Positions 10,401 through 21,900 of a stretch of DNA of 64,000 nt are shown in pieces. A model generated the notes under the pieces. It was given only the letters and a program-made list of their open reading frames with translations, had not been told where the DNA came from and searched no databases. How positions within the stretch are numbered: the first letter of the stretch is position 1; every line of letters starts with the position of its first letter. Source of the stretch: Branchiostoma floridae (lineage: Eukaryota; Chordata; Leptocardii; Amphioxiformes; Branchiostomatidae); contig NC_049979.1 in the NCBI RefSeq assembly GCF_000003815.2, positions 3,880,520 through 3,944,519 on the forward strand. The letters run 5' to 3'. The position numbers were made by a program, and so were the translations under genes.

Positions 10401-12261
10401 GTGTGACATGTCAAAGTTACATACAGATTGGTGGGGGCTTTCAACTTTGACATATTACCCATAATGCATCACACTGCACATGCACATTTCAGACCATGAA
10501 GCAGCTAATTATACAGACCAACTCAATGAGTCTGACCTTTCTCTTGTTACTGTTGGACGAAGACTTAACCCTGAAACAATGGCATTCACTGATGCAGGTA
10601 AGTGTTCATGCTTAGAAATAACCCTGCCTTTTAGTTTTAGACTCAATTCCCAATCCTGACCTTCTCAATGACACTGAAGGTATCCTGGAATGCCTTGATG
10701 GTAGGAGTGAGTCTGATGGCCTTCCTGGCGATGTCCGCTCCCTCCACAAACAACGAGCTCATTACATCACCCATGTCCAGTCCTGGGGACAGAACAACGG
10801 GAATGGGTTAGAAACGTCAGGAACGAGCAACAGAAACCGTTAAGACATATTCAATCCCTCTACACACAGGGAACTCATGATAGAGGCGATCATGATGGTG
10901 TCACGGTGATGTAAAGGCAGGCAGAAGGTGGGTGGTGTACAAAAAAAATATTAATTTACATATTACTTTGTACTTTGATCTGCCAATTTAGATATTAACA
11001 AGTAATCTAATCAGTCGTGTGATGTGGAAAAAAAACAGTGACTGCTCATATTGCATCACCCAAGTTCAGTCTTGGGGATGGTTACAGGAACACTTAAAGA
11101 AAAATTAAGAACAAACAACGACGTCTTGGCCCATCACAAATGATTACAAACAGAAAGCCCTGCTCACCTGCAGTGAAGATCTTCCCTGCCCCAGACACGA
11201 CCACCGCTCTGACGTCAGGCTCAGCTGTGATGGCCTGGAAACACTCCACCATCTCCCTACAGGGGACACCAGAAACAGTGTTGATACACAACATTAACAG
11301 CTAACAAACAACAGGGACATGTCGATGAAGGTTAGACATCCAGGTAATAAGATACGCCAAAAAGCAGTTACTCAAGCAACTGGATACAATTTTGGAAACG
11401 GTCAGACATTTCAGACAACCACCCGGTGTCTTTCATCAGTGACATAAAACAACATGGACGTTCTCAGTCACCTCCAGAAGGCCCTGTTCATGGCGTTCCT
11501 CTTCTCGGGTCGGTTCAACTCGACCTGCATCACGTGGTCCCGTGGCCTGGTCACCGCCAGCGACTCGAACTGGTACCCCGACATCCCTCGCTGGAACGTG
11601 GCTCGCACCTGACTGATACTGATACCTGCGTGGGAAAACTGGGTGTTTATGGGTCTATGGGACATAAACAGTTGCGCAGCACAGTAACTGTGTGTTGGGC
11701 ACTTTTTCTGACAGGTTTCTGGACTTTTTATAATGGTGGTAGCACTAGCCTGATTAAATCTCGCTTATAGCAGCCCGCCCAACATCCGCCGGCCAGTTAC
11801 AGCCCTGGACAGCGGAGTTTGTGTTACACAGACTAGTAGCACTTACTTTTCTAGTCTAGGGTAAATGTGGAAATGTCATGGAAGCCTGCATATATTAGAA
11901 GAACGAAGTTGGTTATAAGGAGATGGAGCCGATAAGTCTTTGGGGTGCATCATGTGCGTGTAATACTTAATCTTAAATAGTACTATTAAACTTTTCTAGT
12001 TTAGAAGGGTCTTGTGTGTGGCACTTGTTTATGATCTGTACATTGCGTAACGGTTACATACAATTTTGGATAACGTTTACGTCAGTTAACCGATCTTCTT
12101 GCCACACAGAACACATCTGAATATAACATGAGTTAGTCTGGGAGAGGTTTTACAAAATACTAGTATTTATCGTTGCATAACAGAAGTAAGGGGGAGGGGT
12201 GCGATACCTCACCTGCTACTCGGTGTCTGGTAGCGCCCAGCAACATGCCCAGAGTCGCCAT
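7488..12261 (-). CDS. ECH1: Delta(3,5)-delta(2,4)-dienoyl-CoA isomerase (crotonase family, peroxisomal/mitochondrial)
   Basis: Nine exons on the minus strand: 12213-12261, 11472-11625, 11168-11256, 10661-10782, 9875-9988, 9270-9340, 8843-8914, 8198-8348 and 7488-7583. All phases agree and give 305 aa. ECH1 isomerises 3,5-dienoyl-CoA to 2,4-dienoyl-CoA during oxidation of unsaturated fatty acids with odd-position double bonds. The three acidic catalytic residues known from rat (Asp176, Glu196, Asp204) are all present as Asp157 (GVDLI), Glu177 (EVDIG) and Asp185 (GLAAD), with identical spacing. The C-terminus is SKL, a type 1 peroxisomal signal, and the short N-terminus could act in mitochondrial targeting. 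Oddity: exon 5 ends FQIK|GG instead of |GT, and exons 5 and 8 are partly duplicated (separate entries). The other introns are GT-AG. The functional state of exon 5 splicing is uncertain. Confidence 0.9.
8291..8491 (-). repeat. Tandem duplication of the 5' part of ECH1 exon 8
   Basis: The acceptor and first roughly 55 coding bases of exon 8 ([19 protein letters not shown]) recur 130 bp upstream on the minus strand (8421-8491), again with a CCCCCAG acceptor. The extra copy runs into GT-poor sequence with no donor and is probably skipped. Confidence 0.8.
9875..10343 (-). repeat. Tandem partial copies of ECH1 exon 5 with its splice acceptor
   Basis: The exon-5 start, including its TTTGTTTATTTCCCAG acceptor, is present four times: 9875-9988 (complete), about 10025-10127, 10165-10246 and 10279-10343. 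The extra copies encode KPVIAAVHS then VDLIS, but stop before the DAWFQIK half and lack a donor. They carry poly-C and CA expansions, worst at 10058-10092. Copy 4 begins with an in-frame TGA. Only the copy nearest exon 6 can supply a full exon. Confidence 0.85.
11325..11445. repeat. Interspersed repeat (AGACATCCAGGTAATA family) in ECH1
   Basis: The same sequence, GTTAGACATCCAGGTAATA followed by GTTACTCAAGCAACT and GGAAACGGTCAGACATTT, recurs at 48845-48960 and as a foldback at 62225-62515. It overlaps no coding exon here. Confidence 0.55.
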
Positions 12262-12678
12262 GCAGCAGTACAACCACCCGGTGGGGTTAAGGTTCGATCG
12301 GGGGAAACTTGGGGTTTGTTTAGCGGGTAAAGGGTGAGCCCAGCGCCGTGTTGTTCCCGTTCTGACGTCTCGGCAGTGTCCTCTCGTGCATTGACCTGCT
12401 GACCTTTGGAACTTAGGTCCTGCAATACTTCACCAAACTGCTAGGGAGCGCTCAACATTGTAAGGGTAGACTCTTGAGAAGATTCTGTGTCAGTGGCTTC
12501 ATTCTGCGTCCTTGGATGGGTGTATGCATAAAGTTTGTCTTCTCTGTCAACGGAATAGCTGGTAAAGACGGCTCGTATTACACTGTAGTGCTAATTTTGT
12601 GACAGAGAAGACGACTGGGACTAGTAGAACAACAGTGAAGAGAGTTCAAAGTTGAAAGGTTGAGGTCAGGTCTCCAAC
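12262..12678. promoter_or_regulatory. Head-to-head intergenic region, ECH1 / SDR
   Basis: The ECH1 start codon (minus) and the SDR start codon (plus) are 417 bp apart and diverge, so both promoters must fit here. No TATA box is obvious. A pairing of two lipid-metabolism enzymes could indicate co-regulation, which is inference. Confidence 0.5.
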
Positions 12679-13650
12679 ATGGCGCCGTCCGTGCAGGATT
12701 TGGCGGTCCCGGCTGCAGTTTTAGGCGCCGGGGTAGCTCTTGTGCTGATCAGGCGCTTCTACTTCCACCCGGGCATCTGCAGGAGCCAGCGGGGCATGGC
12801 GGGGAAGACCGTCCTGATCACGGGAGCGAACTGCGGCATCGGGAAGGCGACGGCACTGGAGCTGGCCAGGCGCCGAGCCCGCGTCATCATGGCCTGCCGG
12901 GACCCGCAGAAGGGACGACAAGCGGCCGCCGACATCCGAAAACACACCGCAGACGGCGAGTTGGTGGTTAAGCAGCTCGACCTCGCGTCTCTAGCGTCCG
13001 TCAGACAGTTTTCCGAAGAGATTCTGAAGGAGGAACCGCAGCTGGACGTCCTGATCAACAATGCCGGGGTGTTCCAGACGCCGTTCCTGACGACGGAGGA
13101 CGGGTTCGAGCTGCAGTTCGGAGTGAACCACATGGGCCACTTCCTCCTCACCAACCTGCTGCAGGACCTGCTGAAGCGATCCGCTCCCAGCAGGGTGGTG
13201 GTCCTCTCCTCGCAACTCTACCGCCGCGGCAAGATAGACTTCCACAACCTGAACGGCGAGATCTACTACGACAGGGCGGCCGGGTACGCCAACAGCAAGC
13301 TCGCTAACAACCTGTTCACGCGCGAGCTGGCCAGGCAACTGGAGGGAACAGGTGTCACGGTCAACTCCGTCTCTCCCGGGATGGTCTGGACGAACCTAGG
13401 CCGCCATGTCCACCACCCGCTCTGGAAGAAGGTCCTGTTCGCGCCGCTGGCGATGTTTCTGTTGGGGACGCCGTGGGAGGGCGCGCAGACGGTTCTGTAC
13501 GCGGCTGTAGCCGAGGAGCTGGACGGGGTGACAGGAAGGTACTTCCGCCAGTGTAAGGAGAGTCCGCTGGACCCAGCGGCCACGGACGAAGGGGTCGCCA
13601 AGAAACTCTGGGAAGTCAGCGAGAAGCTCGTAGGGCTAGACTTACAATAA
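12679..13650 (+). CDS. Retinol dehydrogenase-like short-chain dehydrogenase/reductase (RDH11/12/13/14 type)
   Basis: A single uninterrupted 323-codon frame, the usual length of RDH11-14. Residues about 7-26 form a hydrophobic N-terminal anchor. The Rossmann cofactor motif TGANCGIG is at 49-56, followed by ACRD at 72-75, where Arg74 favours NADP(H). NNAG is at 127-130, the catalytic Ser is in VVVLSS (177/178), and YANSK gives Tyr203 and Lys207. The PGMVWTN segment at 233-239 follows the SDR substrate loop. These enzymes interconvert retinol and retinal or other aldehydes on ER or mitochondrial membranes. There are no introns, whereas vertebrate RDH11-13 genes are spliced, so retroposition or intron loss is possible. 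High GC3 contrasts with the flanks. Poly(A) signal at 13797-13802. The exact substrate is unknown. Confidence 0.9.
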   Translation: MAPSVQDLAVPAAVLGAGVALVLIRRFYFHPGICRSQRGMAGKTVLITGANCGIGKATALELARRRARVIMACRDPQKGRQAAADIRKHTADGELVVKQLDLASLASVRQFSEEILKEEPQLDVLINNAGVFQTPFLTTEDGFELQFGVNHMGHFLLTNLLQDLLKRSAPSRVVVLSSQLYRRGKIDFHNLNGEIYYDRAAGYANSKLANNLFTRELARQLEGTGVTVNSVSPGMVWTNLGRHVHHPLWKKVLFAPLAMFLLGTPWEGAQTVLYAAVAEELDGVTGRYFRQCKESPLDPAATDEGVAKKLWEVSEKLVGLDLQ

Positions 13651-15800
13651 GTTATAAACGCAACAACAGACTTAGAACGAGTAATAAACGCAGCAACAAC
13701 GCAAGTCTGGTTACTTCTGCAAATTAAAGAGTTAGACAGATGGGGGTAAACATTATTGTGCAGCCTGCAGGAATTTCTTCAAGACATGCAACTGTAAATA
13801 AAACGACATGCCAAAAATGGCCCTGAAAGTAACGGTGTTATAAAAATCTGTAGTTTCAAATCTGGTATGCAAGGAGAATATGAAAGTTTCTGCATTTATC
13901 GGTATTTTGATGCACGTACCAATAAACGTTATTGCAGGGTATCTTTTGGTTATACATTTTTGTCCTGTTAATTTATACATATGAACTCACTTACATAGAT
14001 CAATACAGTCACACAATTTACTGAAACGTTTTTCGTTTTACTTTCCTTCTTCACTTTACTACTAGTATTTCCCTGTGGTATGGGGGACAGTGAAATTTCC
14101 CATTTTTTTTCTCCATCAGCTAGGGAGGACCAAACACCAGCGCAAGGCTTCTCATGTGAATCAATCAAGTGTTCCATGCATATATGGCGACGAGCATCAA
14201 GGGTTTGAGGATTTCCTTGCCTTTTATATTTTTTAACAAAATTCGATGTGTTATTTAGCCGATCCAATCTGTCCATCAAAACATCCTAACCTTTCAGCCA
14301 CAAATGTCTGTACCTCTGTCGCTTTTACATTTTGACCAAGGTTGGTAATGGTATGTAAGGTAGGTCGGGCCATCAAAGTTAATTCTTTTTAAAGAAAGTT
14401 ACTTTGTGGGGTTGAAGGTATGTAGTCGCCGAACTGTAGCTGTACACTGCACTGCTCGCGATATACTTATACGGGAGCCCAGGCAGCTGTTTCAAGTTCT
14501 TGATGTATTAGCAGACTCATTTGTCAAACATATATATTTGTCCACTTTGGCATTTCGTGAGGCAGAAATTACTTATAGAAACATTACGGAGGGGGTAGGA
14601 TATCTAGCTGATAAAATAGCGGATTCAAACTAATTCAGCAGACAGGCTGATTCACACGGACGATAGCCATGGTCATGGTTACAGCCAATAGACGCAGTAA
14701 CGTGTTTACAGTATAAATGCCTGCACGACTTAGTCTCTACCAGACTAACTACGGTGGGTATAAGGAGAATGATGTTCCAGGGGAGTTTTACCTCCAAATG
14801 GTATCATTTACCCTCCATGTTACCCTTACCCTCTCACGCTCCTTACCCTAGGCCCGTCGAATTTTTACTATCATATAAACTCATAGGATAGACACAAGAG
14901 TTGAAGAGGAAAAAAACGCACACGCGCACCATTGATTTGTTATTGCAAGAAATACGCTGTAAAAACACTCAGGAAACAGACAACAAACTGGGGCCACACC
15001 ATGTGTTGTGATTCAATTCTCCAGAACTGCACGTTTTTTTATGTTCATGAAGATTCTATTTCCATAGCAATTCTGGGATAAGTATTGGTATGCCATATCC
15101 GAATATGTGCTATGTGAGTTTACAACAGTGGCGTACATTAGAGTAGAAAATGTGTATTTCACTACATTATGATACAGTACTATTGTCTAGTGTAAATTGA
15201 CACAGCGGCAAAATAATACAGTTGCTTGGATCATAAAATATGTTTTCATCCAGCCACAACGACGTCCATTACGTCATTTATCAGTTGCTACCGGAGATTA
15301 ATGAACATGTCGTGCGGGGCTGTGGACAATGAAAAAATGTAAAAGTGATCTTTAAGTATCAGGCGAACACCACTTCACAGATTTTGCACCTGTACGTCTC
15401 AGTGACAACTGTAATATCAGGACTACTTCTTATCGGATTTTGGCTTGAAGAAAGAAAAAATGCCGTGTATGATTATCATCTTTTTGTTCTGAGGGTTGCA
15501 GAGAGTTAGGTCTGAGTCATGTTGTCCGGTTAGGTCTTCGAAAATGCAGCATGCATCCGACACAGTTGATACAATTGTACGTTGTACACGATCTTCTGCT
15601 TTGGTACCCAGAGCGAACATCGCTATAATAATAGATTTTGTAAGGAAAATGATCAACCATGTGTGATAAATTGCAGTAAGTATTGTTGAGTAACATTGCT
15701 ATAAAGAACACGGGGATGGGAAAATGATTTGACAATGCAGTTGTACAAACTGTACCTAACGGCCCGGATAATGTGACGAACACCCGGTGTCTGACAAGTT
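13651..15800. other. SDR 3' region and 5' flank of ZP-A
   Basis: AATAAA occurs at 13797-13802 and again near 13920. I see no protein-coding gene. About 14550-14720 (GCATTTCGTGAGGCAG ... GGTCATGGTTACA) is similar to 32960-33160 upstream of ZP-B. About 15060-15300 (TACAGTTGCTTGGATCATA, CAGTTGCTACCGGAGA) is similar to 46310-46580 upstream of ZP-C. These are therefore paralogous flanks belonging to the duplicated ZP unit. Confidence 0.65.
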
Positions 15801-15861
15801 CCGGATAATATGTATTTTTACATGATTAATGAGACGGGCGGCCTTCAGCAAAGACTATAAA
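15730..15861 (+). promoter_or_regulatory. ZP-A core promoter (conserved in all three paralogs)
   Basis: Contains GACAATGCAGTTGTACAAAC, CTGTACCTAACG, then GACGGGCGGCCTTCAGC and a TATA box TATAAAGACC at 15856-15861, 72 bp before the ATG. The same blocks in the same order occur before ZP-B and ZP-C. Confidence 0.75.
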
Positions 15862-15927
15862 GACCCCAATACTGCAGCACCACAGCTACTGACAGGAGAC
15901 CTCCCGTGTCTTCACGTCTGCTGCACC

Positions 15928-18900
15928 ATGTTGCTCCCACTGCTGACCGCCGCTTGTGGAGTGCTGTCGCTTGGGTCTGGTCAGTGGACTACCACAGCGT
16001 ACACATCTGACTCAATACCTGGTAGGAGGTAGTATACGGCTGTTAACTATTTATGTGGTCTAATCATTGCCCTAGTCAGCACGCTAAACCAAGCACTAAG
16101 TTAAGCCCCCTTTACAAATCGGGTTGGCGGAAACCACTGCCAATCCGGTCCGGAGGTTGTTTTGGGGGGTTTCGAGTGTACCAAGTGTAAACAATATGGC
16201 TTGCTGTCGCAACAGTAATTTAGGTGCATTTCTCGTGTAGGCTGACCCTACGTTGAACAGTAGCACTAATATCGTAAACATGACCGTAATAACCGTAATA
16301 ACGGCGTAATTTCGATTGTATACACTTTTTACGGTAAACACCAGATTTCGGTGATGCCAGCTCATTAACGCTTATAAGGTCGATAATGAGCCGCGTGTCC
16401 TCACAGTAAGAACTGATAAGCGCCTTGATTTTTTTTTCGAAAATGTTATCCCCAACACTAGTTTTATATTTATATACTCTGAAATAAGAAAACTGTAGGT
16501 TTGATTGATTGTAGGTTTGATTGTGTAATTCATCGGAGGTTTTCGGCATTCCATGCGGCGCACAGTAGGTCGTTGACCCCGAAAGACGCAGTGCGTGTGG
16601 CCACATGGATATATGTGAGGCGCTTCTAATAGGGGACAGTAGTAAACTTTATCATTATTTGCTCTTCGGAATAGCTTTAGACAAATAAGATATGAACATT
16701 GATCAGAGTATGAGGCATTCGTGTTGAAGATTAATTGCTATTTAAAAAATTTTCTCGAGCCACGTTGTTTATCGCGGTGTTATTTGGGCTCTAGCCGCTC
16801 AGCACGTCACCGGAACGTACTGCGCCTGCGCGAACCCTGGTGTTTTGGGGCTTGGTTTGGTCAACGTTGCATTGAAATCCCGCTTGTTGCACAGTATATG
16901 TTAGAGACATGGTTTCATGTAAAACGTACACGGGATTTTACCCTTATATACGCACGTACTTTCTTAAATGCGGCCCTTTAGTAAACCGGGGGTTTAGCAA
17001 GGTTTAGCATGTCTATACTTTTCGCGCAGGCGCAGTACGTTCCGGTGACGTGCTTAGCCGCTCTGCCGATCTGAGACTGGATGGGATTCTGCTGACTTTT
17101 AGTGCTTTGGCCACGAACACATTTGTTAAATCCTTGGTTAAATCTTTATTATCTGCGGGTTTCTTCATTTCCGACATGTGAGAAAATAACATCGTGATCA
17201 ATCAAAGAATTGCAGTTTCAGGCTGTTTGATTAATAATCAATTATGTTCTAATTAATATTCCGTCTACACGGTATTCAAAAGATGAATATTCTTAATATT
17301 ACCGACCGCTCTCCACGTGATAGCGCCCCGTAAATACGGCCGTAATTACGATCGGATTTACAGCATGTACACGATTACCCTCGTTGTAATTTAGATACAA
17401 AATACTACCAGCCGTTTTCCAACCAAAACCCCGCCCAAAATTTCGACACGGTTTTGTATACGTTTATTCTACGATGAGTGTATGTTTGATATTGAGATTA
17501 CAATGCTTTCTGCTGCAAGAAGGCGCAGCTGCACAAGATACCTTACTCTGCTGTATGCAATACTCGAAATCCCCCAAATCAACCTCCGGACCGGATCGGG
17601 CAGGGGTTTCCGCCGACCGACCGGGCAGCCGTTTCCGCCAACCCTTACAAATCAAGAATTTAGCTCGGCCGAGTTGTCAGCGAGCTCTTAATTACGAGGA
17701 GGTATGACCCTGATGTCGACGAACAAATGGCAGAGTTTCTTCGACAAGTTTGACAAGTTTGACAAGTTTTATTACAGATGCACGGCATCGCAGCAGTAGC
17801 TGAATTGCGCCGTCATTTACAATTATGTACATTAAAACCAGCCATGATAAAATCTCTTCGTTATCTTACAATCTTAAAAGGAAGTACAATTACAAGCATT
17901 TGAGAATTGTACCCATACTATTGAAGGGAACTCGTCGTTCCGTGAGGATTATAAAAATAACAAAACGAAGGGTTGTCGTACAACAATATAGTTACATACA
18001 ATCAAGTGTCTTATCAATGCAGTGTAACATACATTAGGATTAGTGCTCAGTTCGGGGGTAGTCACTTGTTCAGTAAGTTCACAAGATATGGTATAGGCGA
18101 GTTCGTGTATCTGTCCGTACGGCATAGTGGCATGTCCAGTTTCTCTGAGCTGCACTGCGAGTGGAACGTCCAGTCACGTGCTGTCTGGATGGAGGGAGCC
18201 AGTCCCGGAACTCTGATCGTAGTAACGACTCCGCGAAAGTGGCGCAGATACTGATTCGTCGGTCAGCTAGTGTGCTGAGGTCTAGTGTTGAAAGTGCTGA
18301 AGCGTAGTCAGTGTAGTGAATTCCGAGAATGATTTTACATGCTCTCTTTTGGATTCTCTCTCTTCTTCCCAGCATGCTTCCCGTGTTGGCATCTGACGAT
18401 GTCCTCGACTGAACTGAACTGAACTCTCTTCGTCGGCATCAGGGTCATACCTCCTCGTAATTTCGAGCTCGCTGACAACTCGGCCGAGCTAAATTCTTGA
18501 TTTGTAAAGGGGGCTTTACAAACAGTAGAGCCATCGATATCGACATTGTAGTGTGAACGATAATAGTAATCATCTGAGAGTCACATTAATGATGATAAAG
18601 TGGCAGCCACACACCCAGCTGACGGTGCAAGCGCTCGTTGCTTGGTTTGAAGACTAGCTAGACAAGATAACAGTATGAAATTATCAAAAGTTCATCTCTC
18701 TCGGTAGAAATTATTCTGAAGCAAAGTCGAACTGTCTTCTAAACTGAAATCGGATTTACCTAATTTTTGATTGTCCAACTCCAGTCAAAATGAAATTATA
18801 TACATCACAGTTTGACTGTACAGATCTGGGACCGAAGCCCTGCGGTGACTTCCCGTGGCCAGACGCAGCAGTAGAGGCTGTGGACTGTGACTACGACTAT

Positions 18901-21900
18901 CAACACTATAACTACCCCGACGTGAAAGGTCGCTGTAGTGTGGAGTGCTCCGATGAAGACGAACTGTTGGTTGGACCTCCAACTAATTACCAGCAATCTC
19001 AGCTAACGGGTGACTACGTTTGCCTATTGTCCAACATGACCTGGCCGGGAGAGGAGCCTCGGTGTATAGGTAAGACTTGTTTCTCAAAATCTACTGGAGA
19101 CCAGTCAGTCTAGAATAAGAAGCCTGCCTTCACAGGGTAAGATGTACAGATAGAGACTACATATTTCATAAGTGAGTTTTCATCAGGGTTATTTCTATAT
19201 GAGTTTTAGGCTCGTTGTCTGTACACCTTTTGCACGCGGCGGACATGATAGATCGAAACCGAGGCCAATGTGGCAAATAAAAGACTGTCCATAATTAGCA
19301 GTTCAGCAAATGATAGCATGGTAATTAGAAAATCGACAAATAAGACAATGGCTGTATGTTCGTCAAATACTTGCATTATCATGTTTTATTTTGCATCTCT
19401 TAAGGGACTATGGGGTCAGTCTACGCTACTCTAAATTGCTACATCTTTTCGGTGCACAACACTACATTGTAGTCATGATAATTATTTGATCTTATGTTGT
19501 GTAAATTTGTGTGGTTTTGAGGGAAAACTAAATGGGAGATGATTTTTTAAATAAATTTTGTCTGTTTGTCTCATTGACATCGTTTTCGATCTACAATGGC
19601 CGCCGCGTGAAAAAGGTGTATTTACTTATCTGTGTACGTAGTCTCCTAACTTTACTATTTATCCAAGGTGATGCGTTATTTACTGTCTTGGTTGGGACGT
19701 GTTTGTCCATTACTGTTTTAATTGTCCACAAACTCACAGTATAGTTAATCCCAGGTAGCACGGAGCAGTTATCGATTAATGATAGATTATTAGTTGAAAA
19801 AACATGTCTTGGATATTCTTCATGCATTTTGATTGTTTGAATACATGGTCTAGACGCAAATTCACTAACTCCAAAAATGTTTACAGAGAATATTGGGATT
19901 TACCGAAAGATTTTCCTAGTCTATGTCTGGGAGGTTGAAGTCACCTTCCAGTCAGATTTGACCACCTTTTGATTTAAAAGACACCAAAATACAGTCAAGC
20001 CTGTATTAGCGGCCACCTTTGCATGGCGACCACCTGGCCATTGCGGTCACTTTTTGTTGGTCTCTTGGATTTTTCCCATAGTCTATAGCGGCCGCCTGTC
20101 CAACGCGGCCACGGCCACACGATTTCCGGTCCCGTAGATACATAAACACTGCCTACAGTGACCATACATCAGGCTTATGTCACCCTGCGCCCGGTTTAAA
20201 ATCATAGTTTGTGAGGATTTGGAGTTCCCTACAGGGTCATTTTGGCGGTAGCGGAAGGTACGCGTACGAGTGCAAGTCTTTGTAGGCGAATTTACCAACA
20301 CTGTGCACGGCAATATCAATCATTTTCGGTAGATTTGACTTTGGCAGGGTCAGTTGAATTTTGAGACGATCGAGACAATGTTAGTTGGTGAGAAAGATTA
20401 GTGGATACTGCAAACATGTGAAACGTATTGCTCGTAGTCAATTGATCAACATTTTCTCCATAGTGATCAAATGTCTACCTGTGGCCACATTTCTCCCTTG
20501 AGTGGCCGCTATAGACAGGTTTGACTGTACAACATTGTCTTATTATCTGTATCAGGAATAGTAACACTGTCCGTTGACGAGAGAACATGTAAATACTGTT
20601 CAGAGAAAGCAGTGGAAGATGAAATGCATTTCATTTGTCAATGTTCACATTACAGTTCCGAAAGAATCAAACTTTTCCTTGAAATCTACAAAAATTTCCC
20701 AAGCTTTTATAATCTTACCGACGAACAAAAATCCATCTTCTTGCTTAAGTCGTCCAACCCCTTTATATATGAAAATGTTGGACAATTCATCTTCTACTGC
20801 ATACGGAAAAGAAGTCAAACCCATCAATTAGCTTAAGTAGAAATTGATTTAGTTTAGACGTTATTCCCTTTTTATTTATCTATGATTATCATTTCCCTTC
20901 TTTGTTAAGTATGTTTATGTATACCACTACTACCTTACCCTGTATGCAATTAGTCCTCGGGCATGAATTTGCAATAAAGATTATTATTATTCAATGAACT
21001 TGAAAATCTACATCAAATACAAACCCTCCTTATTTTATTGGTTTTCAAATCATCGAAAACCACACTTCTAGCTTTCACCATGGCTTGCGAAAAACATTAT
21101 CTAATAAGCTGAAGTGTTTAATCACAATGATTACATGCAATTAAAAGATATCAGAATATTTGCTTTGTTTGCTTCACAAAAAAGTTCCTTGCAAGTCACA
21201 ATGCAAAGTTCCAAACCGCCTGCCATGTTCATTTTGACGTCACAAGAGGGGAGTCACTGTTTAATCTAATTACCTATTGAGAAGACTCAAGACCTGAAGT
21301 CATACAATTTGATGTTCAATGATCATCAGAAGGGTGTATAATTTTGCAAATGGCTGTGTTAAGGAATATCAATATGGTTAAATGTAATTTCAGAGAATTT
21401 TAATTTTTAGTGGTGTCATTGATGTCTTATACCCTTTAATGCAAAGTGTACAGGAAGATATTGTAAAACAATTAATTGTTATATAAAAATACTTTAAATG
21501 CATTTAAATTCGATGAGATTCAATTTCACGGTAGCCGGGAAATGGAGTGTTCGCGGTGGTTTTGAGATCGCGGAAACGACATCCCACTGTTGTCTAGTCA
21601 CGTACCGTAATTTAAAAACGGGCGCCTAAGAACTGCCAGTCGGAAACCACTTACTGGTTACTCGGCAAGAGTGCTACGTACAGACAGTCCCCTTTTGACT
21701 TGACAGTGCTGGCGTGATCAGCTGTCACTTTCCTTAATGTATAATAATGTCGTATTCAGAGGGAAGACTTCCCTCTGAATACGTAGTACAGTACTACTTT
21801 TCTACCATTGTGTCATACAGTAGCTATGTCGCAAGGAGAAATAAATGAATGCAAACTAAAAAAAAATGCTATATTCGAGTGTTTTTACAGTGGCAAGTAC

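Larger units (their letters stand above)
16104..18515. mobile_element. Harbinger-like element Z hosting nested insertions (ZP-A intron 1)
   Basis: Terminal repeats AGCCCCCTTTACAAATC (left) and GATTTGTAAAGGGGGCT (right) are flanked by TTA on both sides (16101-16103 and 18516-18518). The TIR continues for about 80 bp: the left inner part resumes at 17645-17725, after insertion Y, and pairs with about 18430-18506 (AGCTCGGCCGAGTTGTC and its complement). A 3-bp TWA duplication fits PIF/Harbinger. No transposase is recognised. Confidence 0.75.

Noticed and set aside
12759..13601. Several minus-strand frames over the SDR gene
   Set aside because: They are high-GC shadows; the plus strand carries all SDR motifs.
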